Assembly (NCBI RefSeq): GCF_016786325.1
Contig: NZ_JADWYU010000084.1
Coordinates: 42,426 to 106,425, forward strand
From: Frankia nepalensis
GTDB taxonomy: Bacteria; Actinomycetota; Actinomycetes; Frankiales; Frankiaceae
DNA length: 64,000 nucleotides
Direction: 5' to 3'
The notes under the pieces are model-generated. The model was given only the letters and a program-made list of their open reading frames with translations. It was not told the origin of the DNA and ran no database searches. Both the position numbers and the translations under genes were made by a program. This document shows positions 7,526-15,786 of the stretch, one piece after another (position 1 is the stretch's first letter; each line of letters starts with the position of its first letter).

Positions 7526-8977
7526 TCAGACCCGTGTCGCGGCGGCCGGGACGGGTCCCGCGTCCTCGACGGCGGCCTGGATGCCCGTCGCGATCGTCCG
7601 GTGCCGGGCCAGCATCTCGTCCAGCGCGGGGTGCGTCGGCACCCCGTCCTCGACGACGAGGCGCCCGGCGACGACAGTGTGCCGCGCGGCGACCGGTCCG
7701 CAGCGCAGCCACGCCTCGACGGGGTCCGACAGGGCGCCCGCGAACGCGACCCCGGTCAGCGGCCAGACGACCAGGTCGCCGACCGCGCCGACGGACAGCT
7801 CGCCGATCTCGCCGACCCGCCCCAGGCAGCCCGCGCCGCCCCTCGTCGCGATCTCGAGCGCGTCCCGCGCCGACATCGCCGCCGAGCCGTGCCGCAGCCG
7901 GCCCAGCAGCATCGCCGTGCGAGCCTCCAGCCACAGCGACGCCGCGTCCGCCGAGCTCGACCCGTCGCAGCCAAGGCCCACCGGTGCCCCGGCGGCGCGC
8001 AGCTCGGCGACTGGCGCGAGGCCGCCGCCGAGGATCATGTTGCTGCTCGGGCAGTGCGCCACCCCGGTGCCCCAGGCGCCCAGCCGGGCGACCTCCTCGG
8101 GGTTCGGGCAGATGCAGTGCGCGACCCAGGACCGGTCGCCGCCCCAGCCGACCTCGGCGAAGTGGTCGATGGGCCGACGGCCGTAGACCGCGAGGCAGTA
8201 CTCGTCCTCCTCCGGGTCCTCCGCGAGGTGGGTGTGCAGCCGGACGTCGAGCTGCTCGGCCAGCTCGGCCGTCGCCTTCATCAGCTCGGGGCTGACCGAG
8301 AACGGCGAGCACGGCGCCAGCGCGACCCGCACCATCGCGCCGTGGCCCGGGTCGTGGTGCGCGGCGACGAGCCGGGCCGACTCGGCGAGGATCTCGTCCG
8401 GGTCCTGGACCACCGAGTCCGGCGGCAGCCCGCCGTCCTTCTTCGACAGCGACATCGAGCCGCGCGTCGGGTGAAAGCGCATGCCCAGCGCGCGGGCGGC
8501 GGCGATCTCCGCGGAGATCAGGTCGCCGCCGCCCTTCGGGTGCACGTAGAGGTGGTCCGTGGTGGTCGTGCAGCCGCCGAGGGCGAGTTCGGTGAGGCCG
8601 ACATAGGCGGAGACGTGCACCGCTTCCTCGTCCAGGCGTGACCACAGCGGGTAGAGCGTGGTCAGCCACTGGAAGAGTGTGCCGTGCAGCGACGGCGCGA
8701 AGGCCCGGGTGAGGTTCTGGTAGATGTGATGGTGGGTGTTGACCAGCCCCGGGGTGACCAGGCAGCCGTCGGCACGCAGCACGCGCCTGGCCGCCGGCGG
8801 CTCGTCACCGGCGGCGCCGACGCCGGTCACCAGTCCGTCGGTGATCGCCACCCAGCCGCCGGGCAGCTCACGGCGTTCGGCGTCGACGGTCGCGACCAGC
8901 TCGGCTCCGGCCACCAGCAGGTCGGCCGGCTGGCCATCCAGGGTGGCGGGAGAGGGAGAGTCCGGGTGCGTGGTCAT
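7526..8977 (-). CDS. 8-oxoguanine deaminase-type amidohydrolase
   Basis: 483 residues from ATG 8977; an upstream GTG at 9031 would run into the divergent methyltransferase gene. The TIM-barrel amidohydrolase metal site is complete: VNTHHHIYQNLTRA (HxH), THLAED, AHCICPN, and LGCDGSSSAD (Asp). The NTHHHxYQNLTRA and WLTTLYPLW stretches are typical of 8-oxoguanine deaminases, which convert oxidised guanine to urate; related atrazine-type hydrolases are the main alternative. Sitting just upstream of adenosine deaminase on the same strand, it fits a purine-clearance operon. Confidence 0.8.
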   Translation of the reverse strand: MTTHPDSPSPATLDGQPADLLVAGAELVATVDAERRELPGGWVAITDGLVTGVGAAGDEPPAARRVLRADGCLVTPGLVNTHHHIYQNLTRAFAPSLHGTLFQWLTTLYPLWSRLDEEAVHVSAYVGLTELALGGCTTTTDHLYVHPKGGGDLISAEIAAARALGMRFHPTRGSMSLSKKDGGLPPDSVVQDPDEILAESARLVAAHHDPGHGAMVRVALAPCSPFSVSPELMKATAELAEQLDVRLHTHLAEDPEEDEYCLAVYGRRPIDHFAEVGWGGDRSWVAHCICPNPEEVARLGAWGTGVAHCPSSNMILGGGLAPVAELRAAGAPVGLGCDGSSSADAASLWLEARTAMLLGRLRHGSAAMSARDALEIATRGGAGCLGRVGEIGELSVGAVGDLVVWPLTGVAFAGALSDPVEAWLRCGPVAARHTVVAGRLVVEDGVPTHPALDEMLARHRTIATGIQAAVEDAGPVPAAATRV

Positions 8978-9012
8978 GGGGGCCGATTCTGCTGGCCTGG
9001 GATTACGCGCGC

Positions 9013-9882
9013 ATGACGCGGCCGATCCCACAAGTCCCGCCGGCGTCCGCGCTGCCGACGGCGCTGACCGTCGTGCCCGTCGACGACCCGGCCGACCCGC
9101 GGGTGACCGACTACCTCGCGCTCACCGACGTCGCGCTCCGGCGCCGCAGGGAGCCAGCCGAGGGCCTGTTCATCGCCGAAGGAGAGCGGGTGATCTACCG
9201 CGCGCTGCGGGCCGGTTACCAGCCGCGCTCGGTGCTGGTCTCACCCAACCGGTTGGACGCGGTGCCGACGGAGATCGGCTCGGATGTACCCGTTTACCTG
9301 GCCGGCCCGGAGATCATGGCCCAGATCACAGGATTCGAGGTGCACCGGGGCGCGCTCGCCGCTATGGCGCGCCACCCGGACCGCGACCCGGCCGAACTGC
9401 TCTCCTGGGCGCTGCGGGTCCTCGTCCTCGAGGACCTCGTCTCGCACACCAACCTGGGCGCGATCTTCCGCTCGGCCGCCGGCCTCGGCATGGACGCCAT
9501 CCTGCTCAGCCCGCGCTGCGCCGACCCGCTGTACCGGCGGTCGGTCCGTGTCTCGATGGGCGAGGTCTTCGCGGTCCCCTACGCCCGGCTGGATCCCTGG
9601 CCCGCGAGCCTCGCCGCGCTGACGGACCGCGGCTTCGAGGCGCTCGCGCTGACCCCCGCCGCCGACGCGACCGACCTGGCGGCCCTGCGCCCCGCCCCGG
9701 ACGCGCGGATCGCCGTCCTGCTCGGCACCGAGGGTGAGGGCCTGTCGGTCGCCGCCCAGGCCGCCGCCACCCGTCGCGTCCGTATCCCCATGGCCGCCGG
9801 CGTCGACTCCCTCAACGTGGCGGCCACCGCCGCCATCGCCTGCTACGCCCTCGGCCGCCCACCTTCCCCACCGATTGGCTAG
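9013..9882 (+). CDS. TrmH/SpoU-family RNA 2'-O-methyltransferase
   Basis: 289 residues. The N-terminal ~100 form a substrate-binding domain (RREPAEGLFIAEGERVIYRAL). The C-terminal ~170 form the SPOUT knot with its three motifs: HTNLGAIFRSAAGLG, VLLGTEGEGLS, and IPMAAGVDSLNVAATAAI (AdoMet-binding trefoil). It methylates a ribose in tRNA or rRNA; the exact nucleotide cannot be deduced. It is divergent from the deaminase operon with a short (35-bp) shared promoter region. Confidence 0.88.
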   Translation: MTRPIPQVPPASALPTALTVVPVDDPADPRVTDYLALTDVALRRRREPAEGLFIAEGERVIYRALRAGYQPRSVLVSPNRLDAVPTEIGSDVPVYLAGPEIMAQITGFEVHRGALAAMARHPDRDPAELLSWALRVLVLEDLVSHTNLGAIFRSAAGLGMDAILLSPRCADPLYRRSVRVSMGEVFAVPYARLDPWPASLAALTDRGFEALALTPAADATDLAALRPAPDARIAVLLGTEGEGLSVAAQAAATRRVRIPMAAGVDSLNVAATAAIACYALGRPPSPPIG

Positions 9883-9914
9883 TAAGGGCTGGACGCACAG
9901 CGGCACGTTCGACC

Positions 9915-9943
9915 CCCCGCCGCTCGGTAGCCCATCGGCGGGG
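9915..9943. terminator. Hairpin between convergent genes
   Basis: A perfect 8-bp stem, CCCCGCCG (9915-9922) with CGGCGGGG (9936-9943), lies between the ends of the converging methyltransferase and agmatinase genes. It is a plausible shared terminator. Confidence 0.45.
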
Positions 9944-9982
9944 ACCCCGCGGCAGGGTTGAGGCAGAAGAACCGCTTGGGGG

Positions 9983-11035
9983 TCAGGGCGGGGAGCCAGG
10001 GAGGTCGGGAGCGCCTCCGGCGGCGGCGCGGCGGCGGTGGGCGAGCGCGGCGAAGACCTCCATGGCGACCCGGTGGGCGCTGTTGACCGTGGTGTCGGCG
10101 TGGTCGTAGGGCGGGGAGACCTCGACGATGTCCGCCGCCACCAGCGGGGTGTCGAGCGCGATCTGGCGGACGGCGCGCAGCAGGTCGGCCGGGTTCATGC
10201 CGCCGGGCTCCGGGGTGCCGGTACCCGGCGCGAAGCCCGGGTCGAGCACGTCGATGTCGACGGACAGGTACAGCGCCTTGCAGCCGTCGACCGCCTGCGC
10301 GATCGCGTCGGCGATGACCGCCCGCGAGCCGCGCTCCCAGATCTCGTGCATCAGGTGCCAGCGCAGCCCATTCTCCTGCATCCAGGCGAAGACGTCTGCC
10401 GGCGGCCAGTAGCCGCGTAGCCCGACCTGGACGAAGTTGCTGCCGCGGACCGCGCCCGACTCGATCAGCCGGCGCATCGGGGTGCCGTGCGAGGCCAGGT
10501 TGCCGTCGATGATGTCGGCGGTGTCGGCGTGCGCGTCGAAGTGCAGCAGGCCCACCTCGCCCCAGCCGACCGCTTCGGCCACCGCCGTCGCCGCCGGCCA
10601 CGTGATCGAATGGTCGCCACCGAGGATGAGCGGAAAGATCCCGTTACGCGCGACCTCGTGAACCTTGGCCCGGATGTTCGCGTGCGAGGCTTCGGTCAAC
10701 CCGTGCGGGCAGTGCGCGTCGCCCGCGTCGACGACGTCGAGCCACTCGAAGATCTCGATGCCGAGGTCGAGGTGGAAGGTGCCCGGGTCGTAGGCCTGCG
10801 CGCGCAGCGCGCGCGGGCCGAACCGGGCACCGGGCCGGTTGGTCGTCGAGATGTCGAACGGGGCGCCGACGACGGCCACGTCGGGGCGCCGCTCGAGCAG
10901 CTCGGCCTCGGTCTCCAGCCACGGCCGGCCGCAGAACGTCGCGAGCCCGGCGAAGCCCTGCCCGTCCGGCTTGCCGCCCGCGGCCTCGCGTGCCGCGTAC
11001 GGCGGGACCGGGCGGCCCGGCGTCCCGTCCGCCAC
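9983..11035 (-). CDS. speB: Agmatinase (ureohydrolase family)
   Basis: 350 residues from GTG 11035, supported by GAGGAG nine bases upstream; longer readings up to 11290 would overlap the divergent DUF2752 gene. All Mn-cluster motifs of arginase/agmatinase are present: LILGGDHSIT, LLHFDAHAD, and LSVDIDVLDPGFAPGTGTPEPGG. The family hydrolyses a guanidino compound (agmatine to putrescine and urea); guanidinobutyrase or related specificities are possible. No urease or polyamine genes are adjacent. Confidence 0.85.
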   Translation of the reverse strand: MADGTPGRPVPPYAAREAAGGKPDGQGFAGLATFCGRPWLETEAELLERRPDVAVVGAPFDISTTNRPGARFGPRALRAQAYDPGTFHLDLGIEIFEWLDVVDAGDAHCPHGLTEASHANIRAKVHEVARNGIFPLILGGDHSITWPAATAVAEAVGWGEVGLLHFDAHADTADIIDGNLASHGTPMRRLIESGAVRGSNFVQVGLRGYWPPADVFAWMQENGLRWHLMHEIWERGSRAVIADAIAQAVDGCKALYLSVDIDVLDPGFAPGTGTPEPGGMNPADLLRAVRQIALDTPLVAADIVEVSPPYDHADTTVNSAHRVAMEVFAALAHRRRAAAGGAPDLPGSPP

Positions 11036-11117
11036 GTCCGGTGTCTCCTCGCCCTCGGTCCAGGCACTCCGTGCCAGAAGCCCTCGTTCTGGGAAGCCTC
11101 GTTCTACGCTGCCCAGT

Positions 11118-11777
11118 ATGAGTCGTCCGGCCGAATCCGGCCTTCCGGCGGCACCCAGCGCCGTCGCGGCGCCGGAAACCGCGAGGCCACCTGGTTTCGC
11201 GGCGCCGTCGGGCTCCGTGTCACCGTCGGGCTCCGTGTCACCGTCGGGCTCCACCTCGCCGTCGGGCTCCACGCGACCGTCGGTCTCCATGCCGCGGTCG
11301 GGGTCGGGGACGGCGCCCGCCGACGCCCACCTGGCGGGTGGGCCGCCGGCCGGCGCGGCGACGCGGCGCTGGTCGCGCCGCGCCAGGCTCGGCGGGTATC
11401 TGGGCGTCGCCGCGGCCGCCGTGGCGGGCTCGACGATGGTCTACCTGGTCGACCCGGCCGAGCCGGGCCATTACCCGACGTGTCCGTTCAAGTGGGCGAC
11501 CGGTGGCCTGGACTGTCCCGGCTGCGGCTCGATGCGCGGCCTGCACCAGGCGCTGCACGGCCACCTCGGCGCCGCGGCGGACTACAACCTCTTCTTCGTG
11601 ATCGCCGCGCCGCTGCTCCTGCTTGGCTGGTTCGTCGCCGTGGGCCGGCTGCTCGGCCTGCCGATCCGGACGCCACGCATGCCGGTCGCGATCTACCGGG
11701 CGCTGCCGGTACTCGTCGTCGCCTACTGGATCGTGCGCAACACCCCAGGTCCTGTGGGCGACTGGCTGCACTCGTAG
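11118..11777 (+). CDS. DUF2752 membrane protein with Pro/Ser-Gly repeat N-terminus
   Basis: 219 residues from ATG 11118. The first ~85 residues are low complexity, including tandem PSGS(V/T) hexads (about residues 35-60), and are probably cytoplasmic. The remainder is the DUF2752 core: a transmembrane segment, then CPFKWATGGLDCPGCGSMRGLHQALHG with the family-defining cysteine/glycine pattern (split here: CPFKW, DCPGCGSMR), then two more hydrophobic helices. The function of DUF2752 is unknown. It is divergent from agmatinase with 82 bp between the starts. Confidence 0.8.
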   Translation: MSRPAESGLPAAPSAVAAPETARPPGFAAPSGSVSPSGSVSPSGSTSPSGSTRPSVSMPRSGSGTAPADAHLAGGPPAGAATRRWSRRARLGGYLGVAAAAVAGSTMVYLVDPAEPGHYPTCPFKWATGGLDCPGCGSMRGLHQALHGHLGAAADYNLFFVIAAPLLLLGWFVAVGRLLGLPIRTPRMPVAIYRALPVLVVAYWIVRNTPGPVGDWLHS

Positions 11778-11810
11778 CCTCGCGCCGGCGGACCTGCCCC
11801 GCACGGCGGG

Positions 11811-12509
11811 CTACCGGAGATGGCGGTCGAAGAAGTCCAGGATGCGCGCGTACGCGTCGTTCGTGGCTGCCTCGTCGTGGCCGACTCCGAGGACCTTTCC
11901 GACGGCCGAATACACCGGATGCTTGTTCATGAAGGAGTGGCCTACCTTCGGGTATTCCTTGACGTCGTGTGGCACGCCCGCCTCGGTGAGAGCGGCGTCG
12001 AGCCTGGCGGCGGCGCCGCGCAGGGAGACGTCCCGGGCGCCAAAGCTGGCGACGATCGGGCAGGCGCCCGCGAACACCGCGGCGAGATCGCCCTTGGGCA
12101 TCATGCCGTAGTTCGGCGCCGCGGCGTCGAAGCCGCGGGTGGCGGCCACCAGCGCGAACCCACCGCCCATGCAGAAGCCGACGACGCCCACCCGGCCGGC
12201 GCAGTCGTCCCGGCCGGCGAGGTAGCGCCGGACCGCCTCGAGATCGTCGTACGCCGGCCCTCGCCCGGACATCGCGGCCCGGATCGTCGCGGTCACGCAC
12301 CGCGGGCCGCGGGCGCTGAACAGGTTGGGCGCGAGGGCGACATAACCGGCCGCGGCCAGCCGGTCGACGTGGCGGCGGGTGTCGGCCGTCAGCCCGAAGG
12401 CGTCGTGCAGCACGACGACGCCCGGCCACGGCCCGGATCCGGCCGGCGGTGTGGCGAGGTAGCCGTCCAGCTCGGCGGCGGTCGCCGCGCCGGGAACCTT
12501 GACGTCCAC
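11811..12509 (-). CDS. Dienelactone hydrolase-family protein
   Basis: 232 residues from GTG 12509, chosen because GAGGAGG lies eight bases upstream; the frame is open to 12644 but upstream starts lack this site. It has the alpha/beta hydrolase triad of dienelactone hydrolases: GFCMGGG (Cys nucleophile), FGARD (Asp) and VGHSFMN (His). Family members hydrolyse dienelactones in chlorocatechol breakdown or act as general carboxylesterases. No aromatic-degradation genes are nearby, so the substrate is open. Confidence 0.85.
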   Translation of the reverse strand: MDVKVPGAATAAELDGYLATPPAGSGPWPGVVVLHDAFGLTADTRRHVDRLAAAGYVALAPNLFSARGPRCVTATIRAAMSGRGPAYDDLEAVRRYLAGRDDCAGRVGVVGFCMGGGFALVAATRGFDAAAPNYGMMPKGDLAAVFAGACPIVASFGARDVSLRGAAARLDAALTEAGVPHDVKEYPKVGHSFMNKHPVYSAVGKVLGVGHDEAATNDAYARILDFFDRHLR

Positions 12510-12793
12510 GATGGCGGCCTCCTCGCGGGGCGCTGCGGGGCGCTTGCTCCAGCCAGCGGGCGCCATCCGGCGCCAGCAGACGATGATGCCGTACCCATGG
12601 CCGGCGCCGCGACGGTTCGCCCCGGTCCGGAGCCTGCCAGCCAAGCATCACCCGGTGGCGGCATCGGGATCAGCGCGGTTGATCGGCGTCCCTGCTTGCT
12701 GAGGGAAGCGGCGGCCGGTGGCTTAGGTGGCTTCGCTACAGTTCGTGCGGGCAACGGTAACCCCAGGCCGTATGCGGCCTCAGGACGCAGGGG

Positions 12794-13657
12794 GTGAGGA
12801 TGGCGCAGGGCGCGTGCCGGCGAGCGGGTGAGGTCAGGCTGGTCGGGCTGACGCATCATCATCCCGGCGCCGAGGCGGCCGCCGTCGCGGACGTCGACCT
12901 CACCGTCGCCTCCGGGGGATCGCTCGCGCTTGTCGGCCCTGAGGGCGCGGGCAAGACGACGGTGCTGCGGCTCGTCGCCGGGCTCGACCGGCCGGTCGAG
13001 GGCCGGGTGCTGCTCGACGGCGTCGACGTCGCGGGACTGCCGGCGCCGCGCCGGCCGGTCGCCGCCGTCTTCGGTCGCTACAGCCTCTTCCCGTTCCTCG
13101 ACGTCGCGGCGAACGTCGCCCTCGGCCTGCGGGGGAGCGGCTCGCTGGCCGGCGCGCCGGACCCGCGTGGCCGGGCGCTCGCCACGCTCGCCGGCAGGGC
13201 GGGCACGGCCCGCCGGGTACGCGAGGCGTTGGAACTGGTCCGGATGGGCGACTACGCCCGGCGCCGCCCACCGCAGCTCGCCCCGGCGCACCAGCAGCGG
13301 GTGGCGATCGCCCGGGCGCTCGTGCTGCGCCCGCGGGTGCTCGTGCTCGACGAGCCGCTCGGCGCGCTCGACGACGACGACCTGCGCGTACGGCTCGCCG
13401 CCGACCTGTGCGCGCTGCACCGCCAGCTCGGGATCACCATGATCTACGCGACCCGGTCGGCCGGTGAGGCGAGCGCGGTCGCCGAACGGGTCGCCGTCCT
13501 CGCGAACGGGAGACTCCTGCTCGAGGCGCAGCCGGCCGAGGACGCGGTCGCCCGCGCCCGGGCGGACGACGACCCCGCTGGTGACCTGCCGGCGGGTGAC
13601 GTCGACGCGATGCTGGCCGCGGCCGACGACCCGGGCGCGGGCGCCCCCGCCGCCTGA
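12794..13657 (+). CDS. Orphan ABC-type ATPase with degenerate motifs
   Basis: 287 residues resembling the PotA/CysA branch of importer ATPases. Walker A (GPEGAGKTT) and Walker B with D-loop (VLVLDEPLGALD) are intact. The Q-loop reads AVFGRYSLFPF (Gly where Gln is expected), the LSGGQ signature is replaced by LAPAHQQRV, and the H-loop His is lost (ATRSAGEA instead of a THD-like motif). No permease or binding-protein gene is adjacent. It may bind ATP without powering transport, or be a regulator or decaying relic. The short C-terminal extension is acidic and alanine-rich. Confidence 0.75.
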   Translation: MRMAQGACRRAGEVRLVGLTHHHPGAEAAAVADVDLTVASGGSLALVGPEGAGKTTVLRLVAGLDRPVEGRVLLDGVDVAGLPAPRRPVAAVFGRYSLFPFLDVAANVALGLRGSGSLAGAPDPRGRALATLAGRAGTARRVREALELVRMGDYARRRPPQLAPAHQQRVAIARALVLRPRVLVLDEPLGALDDDDLRVRLAADLCALHRQLGITMIYATRSAGEASAVAERVAVLANGRLLLEAQPAEDAVARARADDDPAGDLPAGDVDAMLAAADDPGAGAPAA

Positions 13658-13967
13658 AGGACCGCCGCGGCGGGTCGAGCGCGGGCCCGGCCGCGCCGTG
13701 GCCCGCCGGCGACGCCCGCCCGGCCGCGACCGGCTTTCTTCCACGCTTTCGGCTCGTTCTCCCGGCGCCGTCCGTGCTCGGCCACCGGAGCCGACCGCCG
13801 GCGCTCCCGCCCCGGGGCCGCCCACTCCTGATTACCTCGGCCGCTGCCGGGAACGGGCGAGGCAAGTACCCGAGGCGAGAACGAGTACCGAACGCACAGG
13901 TACCCGAACGACGTGGCGGACGGGAGGCACCGCGGGGGCCCCGACCCAGACCCACCGGGAGGCAGAG

Positions 13968-14489
13968 ATGACCAAGCCCGCCGAGTACCGGCCTGACGGT
14001 GTCGACATGTTCAACGTGCTCGACGACGTTCCGCTGACCGTCGAGGAGAGCCTGGACAGCGACGACCTGGGAACCACCGACGCGGGCCTGGACCCTCTCG
14101 ACGACAGCTGGGACGCCCCCGACTCGCCGAGCGCGGAGACCCGGCAGCGCCCGACCGCCAACGAGCGCCTCGCGGGTGCGTCGCTGGACGAGGCGCTGGC
14201 CCAGGAGGTCCCGGACGTCGATCCCTACCTGGAGGCGGAGCGCCTCGAGACCGGCCTGGTGCTCGACGACGACGTCGAGGGCGTCGACACGCCGTTCGCG
14301 GAGTCGAACCCGGGCCCACGGCTGGCGGGCCTGGTCGCCGACGACGCGGCCGGGCTCGGGGAGCCGTTGACGGCCCGCCCGGTGAACGCCCGGACTCTCC
14401 GCCGAACCGGCGAGGCGGGCCTGGCAGGTCAGGGTGACGGCGAGGCCTGGCCGCTCGCGCCGGAGGAGGATGCGTTGCATCTCGACTGA
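13968..14489 (+). CDS. DUF5709-type acidic protein
   Basis: 173 residues from ATG 13968 with GGGAGG five bases upstream. Highly acidic (many DD/DE pairs), no hydrophobic helix. Pattern: MFNVLDDVPLTVEESLDSDDLGTTDAGLDPLDDSWD near the start (given in part: VEESLDSDDLG, DPLDDSW), matching actinobacterial DUF5709 proteins as I recall them. The function is unknown. The 310 bp upstream are gene-free with short GTACCCGA repeats that may belong to the promoter. Confidence 0.65.
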   Translation: MTKPAEYRPDGVDMFNVLDDVPLTVEESLDSDDLGTTDAGLDPLDDSWDAPDSPSAETRQRPTANERLAGASLDEALAQEVPDVDPYLEAERLETGLVLDDDVEGVDTPFAESNPGPRLAGLVADDAAGLGEPLTARPVNARTLRRTGEAGLAGQGDGEAWPLAPEEDALHLD

Positions 14490-14707
14490 GGGGCGGCGTC
14501 CAAGGGGGTGTACCCGGCAAAGCGGGGCATGGGATTCCCGGTCGTGGCCGCCCCGCTACCTGGCGGTAGCGAGTGGTTACATCGAGTGATCGATGGCCCG
14601 TGCGCGTGTGGAAGGGTATAGGCGGCGCGCGCCAGGGTGTTCACGCCGCGCGGGCAGTTCCACCCCGCTCGTCGGTGAGGCGCCGATAACGTATAGCGTC
14701 CCGCTTC

Positions 14708-15499
14708 GTGGCTACTGTTGCGGACCGGATTCTTGGCCATCTGGCCGGGGTGCCGGCCGGTTTGGACGACGGCAGGCTCGCGGAGGCGATCGGCGCCAGC
14801 CGCAGCTCTGTCAATAACGCGTGTCGCAAGCTCGCCGAGCAGGGGCGGCTGGTACGGGCCGTCGGAGCCGACGGCAAGATCTTGAACATGGTCGGGAGTG
14901 GGTCCGCGCCCGCCGAAGGCGGGTCGGTGGCCGCGGCTGAGCCGGCCACGCCCGAGCCCGAGCTGCCGGTGGCGTCCGTGGCGGAGCCGGCCGACGAGCC
15001 GGCCGTCGTCCCGGAGATCCCGGCCGCGCGCTCGGGCCCGGACGACGTGCCCGGCATCCCCGCGGCCCGCCTGCCCGGCGATGACGAGATCGCCGCCGCG
15101 GCGGAGCCGGTGGCCGAGCCTGAGCCGGTCGTGGCGGAGGCCGAGCCTGAGCCGGTGGAGCCGGTGGAGCCGGAGGCCGAGCCTGAGCCGGTCGTGGCCG
15201 AGGCCGAGCCTGAGCCAGTGGCCGAGGCCGAGCCGGTCGCGGCGGAGCCCGAGCCAGAGGCCGAGGCCGTCGTCGAGCCGGAGCCCGCCGGCGCCGTCGC
15301 GGACGGCGAGGTGACCGACGCTGAGGTGACCGACGCTGAGGTGGCCGAGGGAGAGCTCGTGGAGCCGGCGCCGGCCGCGGCCGAGGCGGCCGACGACAGC
15401 GACATCGTGGACGCCGAGACGTCCGCCGAGCCCGACCCGTCGGCGTCGCCGTCCGGTCCCCGCCGGCCATGGTGGCGGCGCCTGTTGCCGTTGCGTTAG
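14708..15499 (+). CDS. Winged-helix protein with long Pro/Glu/Ala/Val tail
   Basis: 263 residues. Residues ~1-60 look like a winged helix (AEAIGASRSSVNNACRKLAE, then a LVRAVGADGKI wing). Residues ~65-250 are a low-complexity, strongly acidic tail built of AEPEPV/VAEAEPEP units, ending in a basic PRRPWWRRLLPLR. A TATAGC box at 14694-14699 lies eight bases before the GTG with no ribosome-binding site, suggesting a leaderless mRNA. It could be a nucleoid or partition-type DNA-binding protein; the tail would act as a charged brush. No family is assigned. Confidence 0.65.
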   Translation: MATVADRILGHLAGVPAGLDDGRLAEAIGASRSSVNNACRKLAEQGRLVRAVGADGKILNMVGSGSAPAEGGSVAAAEPATPEPELPVASVAEPADEPAVVPEIPAARSGPDDVPGIPAARLPGDDEIAAAAEPVAEPEPVVAEAEPEPVEPVEPEAEPEPVVAEAEPEPVAEAEPVAAEPEPEAEAVVEPEPAGAVADGEVTDAEVTDAEVAEGELVEPAPAAAEAADDSDIVDAETSAEPDPSASPSGPRRPWWRRLLPLR

Positions 15500-15786
15500 C
15501 TCCCGGCGCGATCCGCCGGTGATCCGCGCCGCCGGGATCCGCGCCGGATCGGAAAAGCCAGTCCGGATCTCGCTTTCGGCGGCCCGGAGGTCCTGGGAGG
15601 TCGTTCGGCAATGCCCCGGAGCGGTTCGCGGTGGGTATCGCCGGCCCGACAGCCGCGCGGCCGGGGAGCCACTACGGTTACCAATCTGGTTGCCGAAGGT
15701 GTTAGGTGTGTCCCGTCGGGCGGCTACCGGCGGGGAATCGGCCCGGCATAGCGTGGCAGCGTCACGGAACTCAATCAGGGGAGAGC

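Noticed and set aside
6269..8641. 790-codon open frame opposite adenosine and 8-oxoguanine deaminase genes
   Set aside because: Antisense artefact; the minus strand encodes complete enzymes with active-site motifs.
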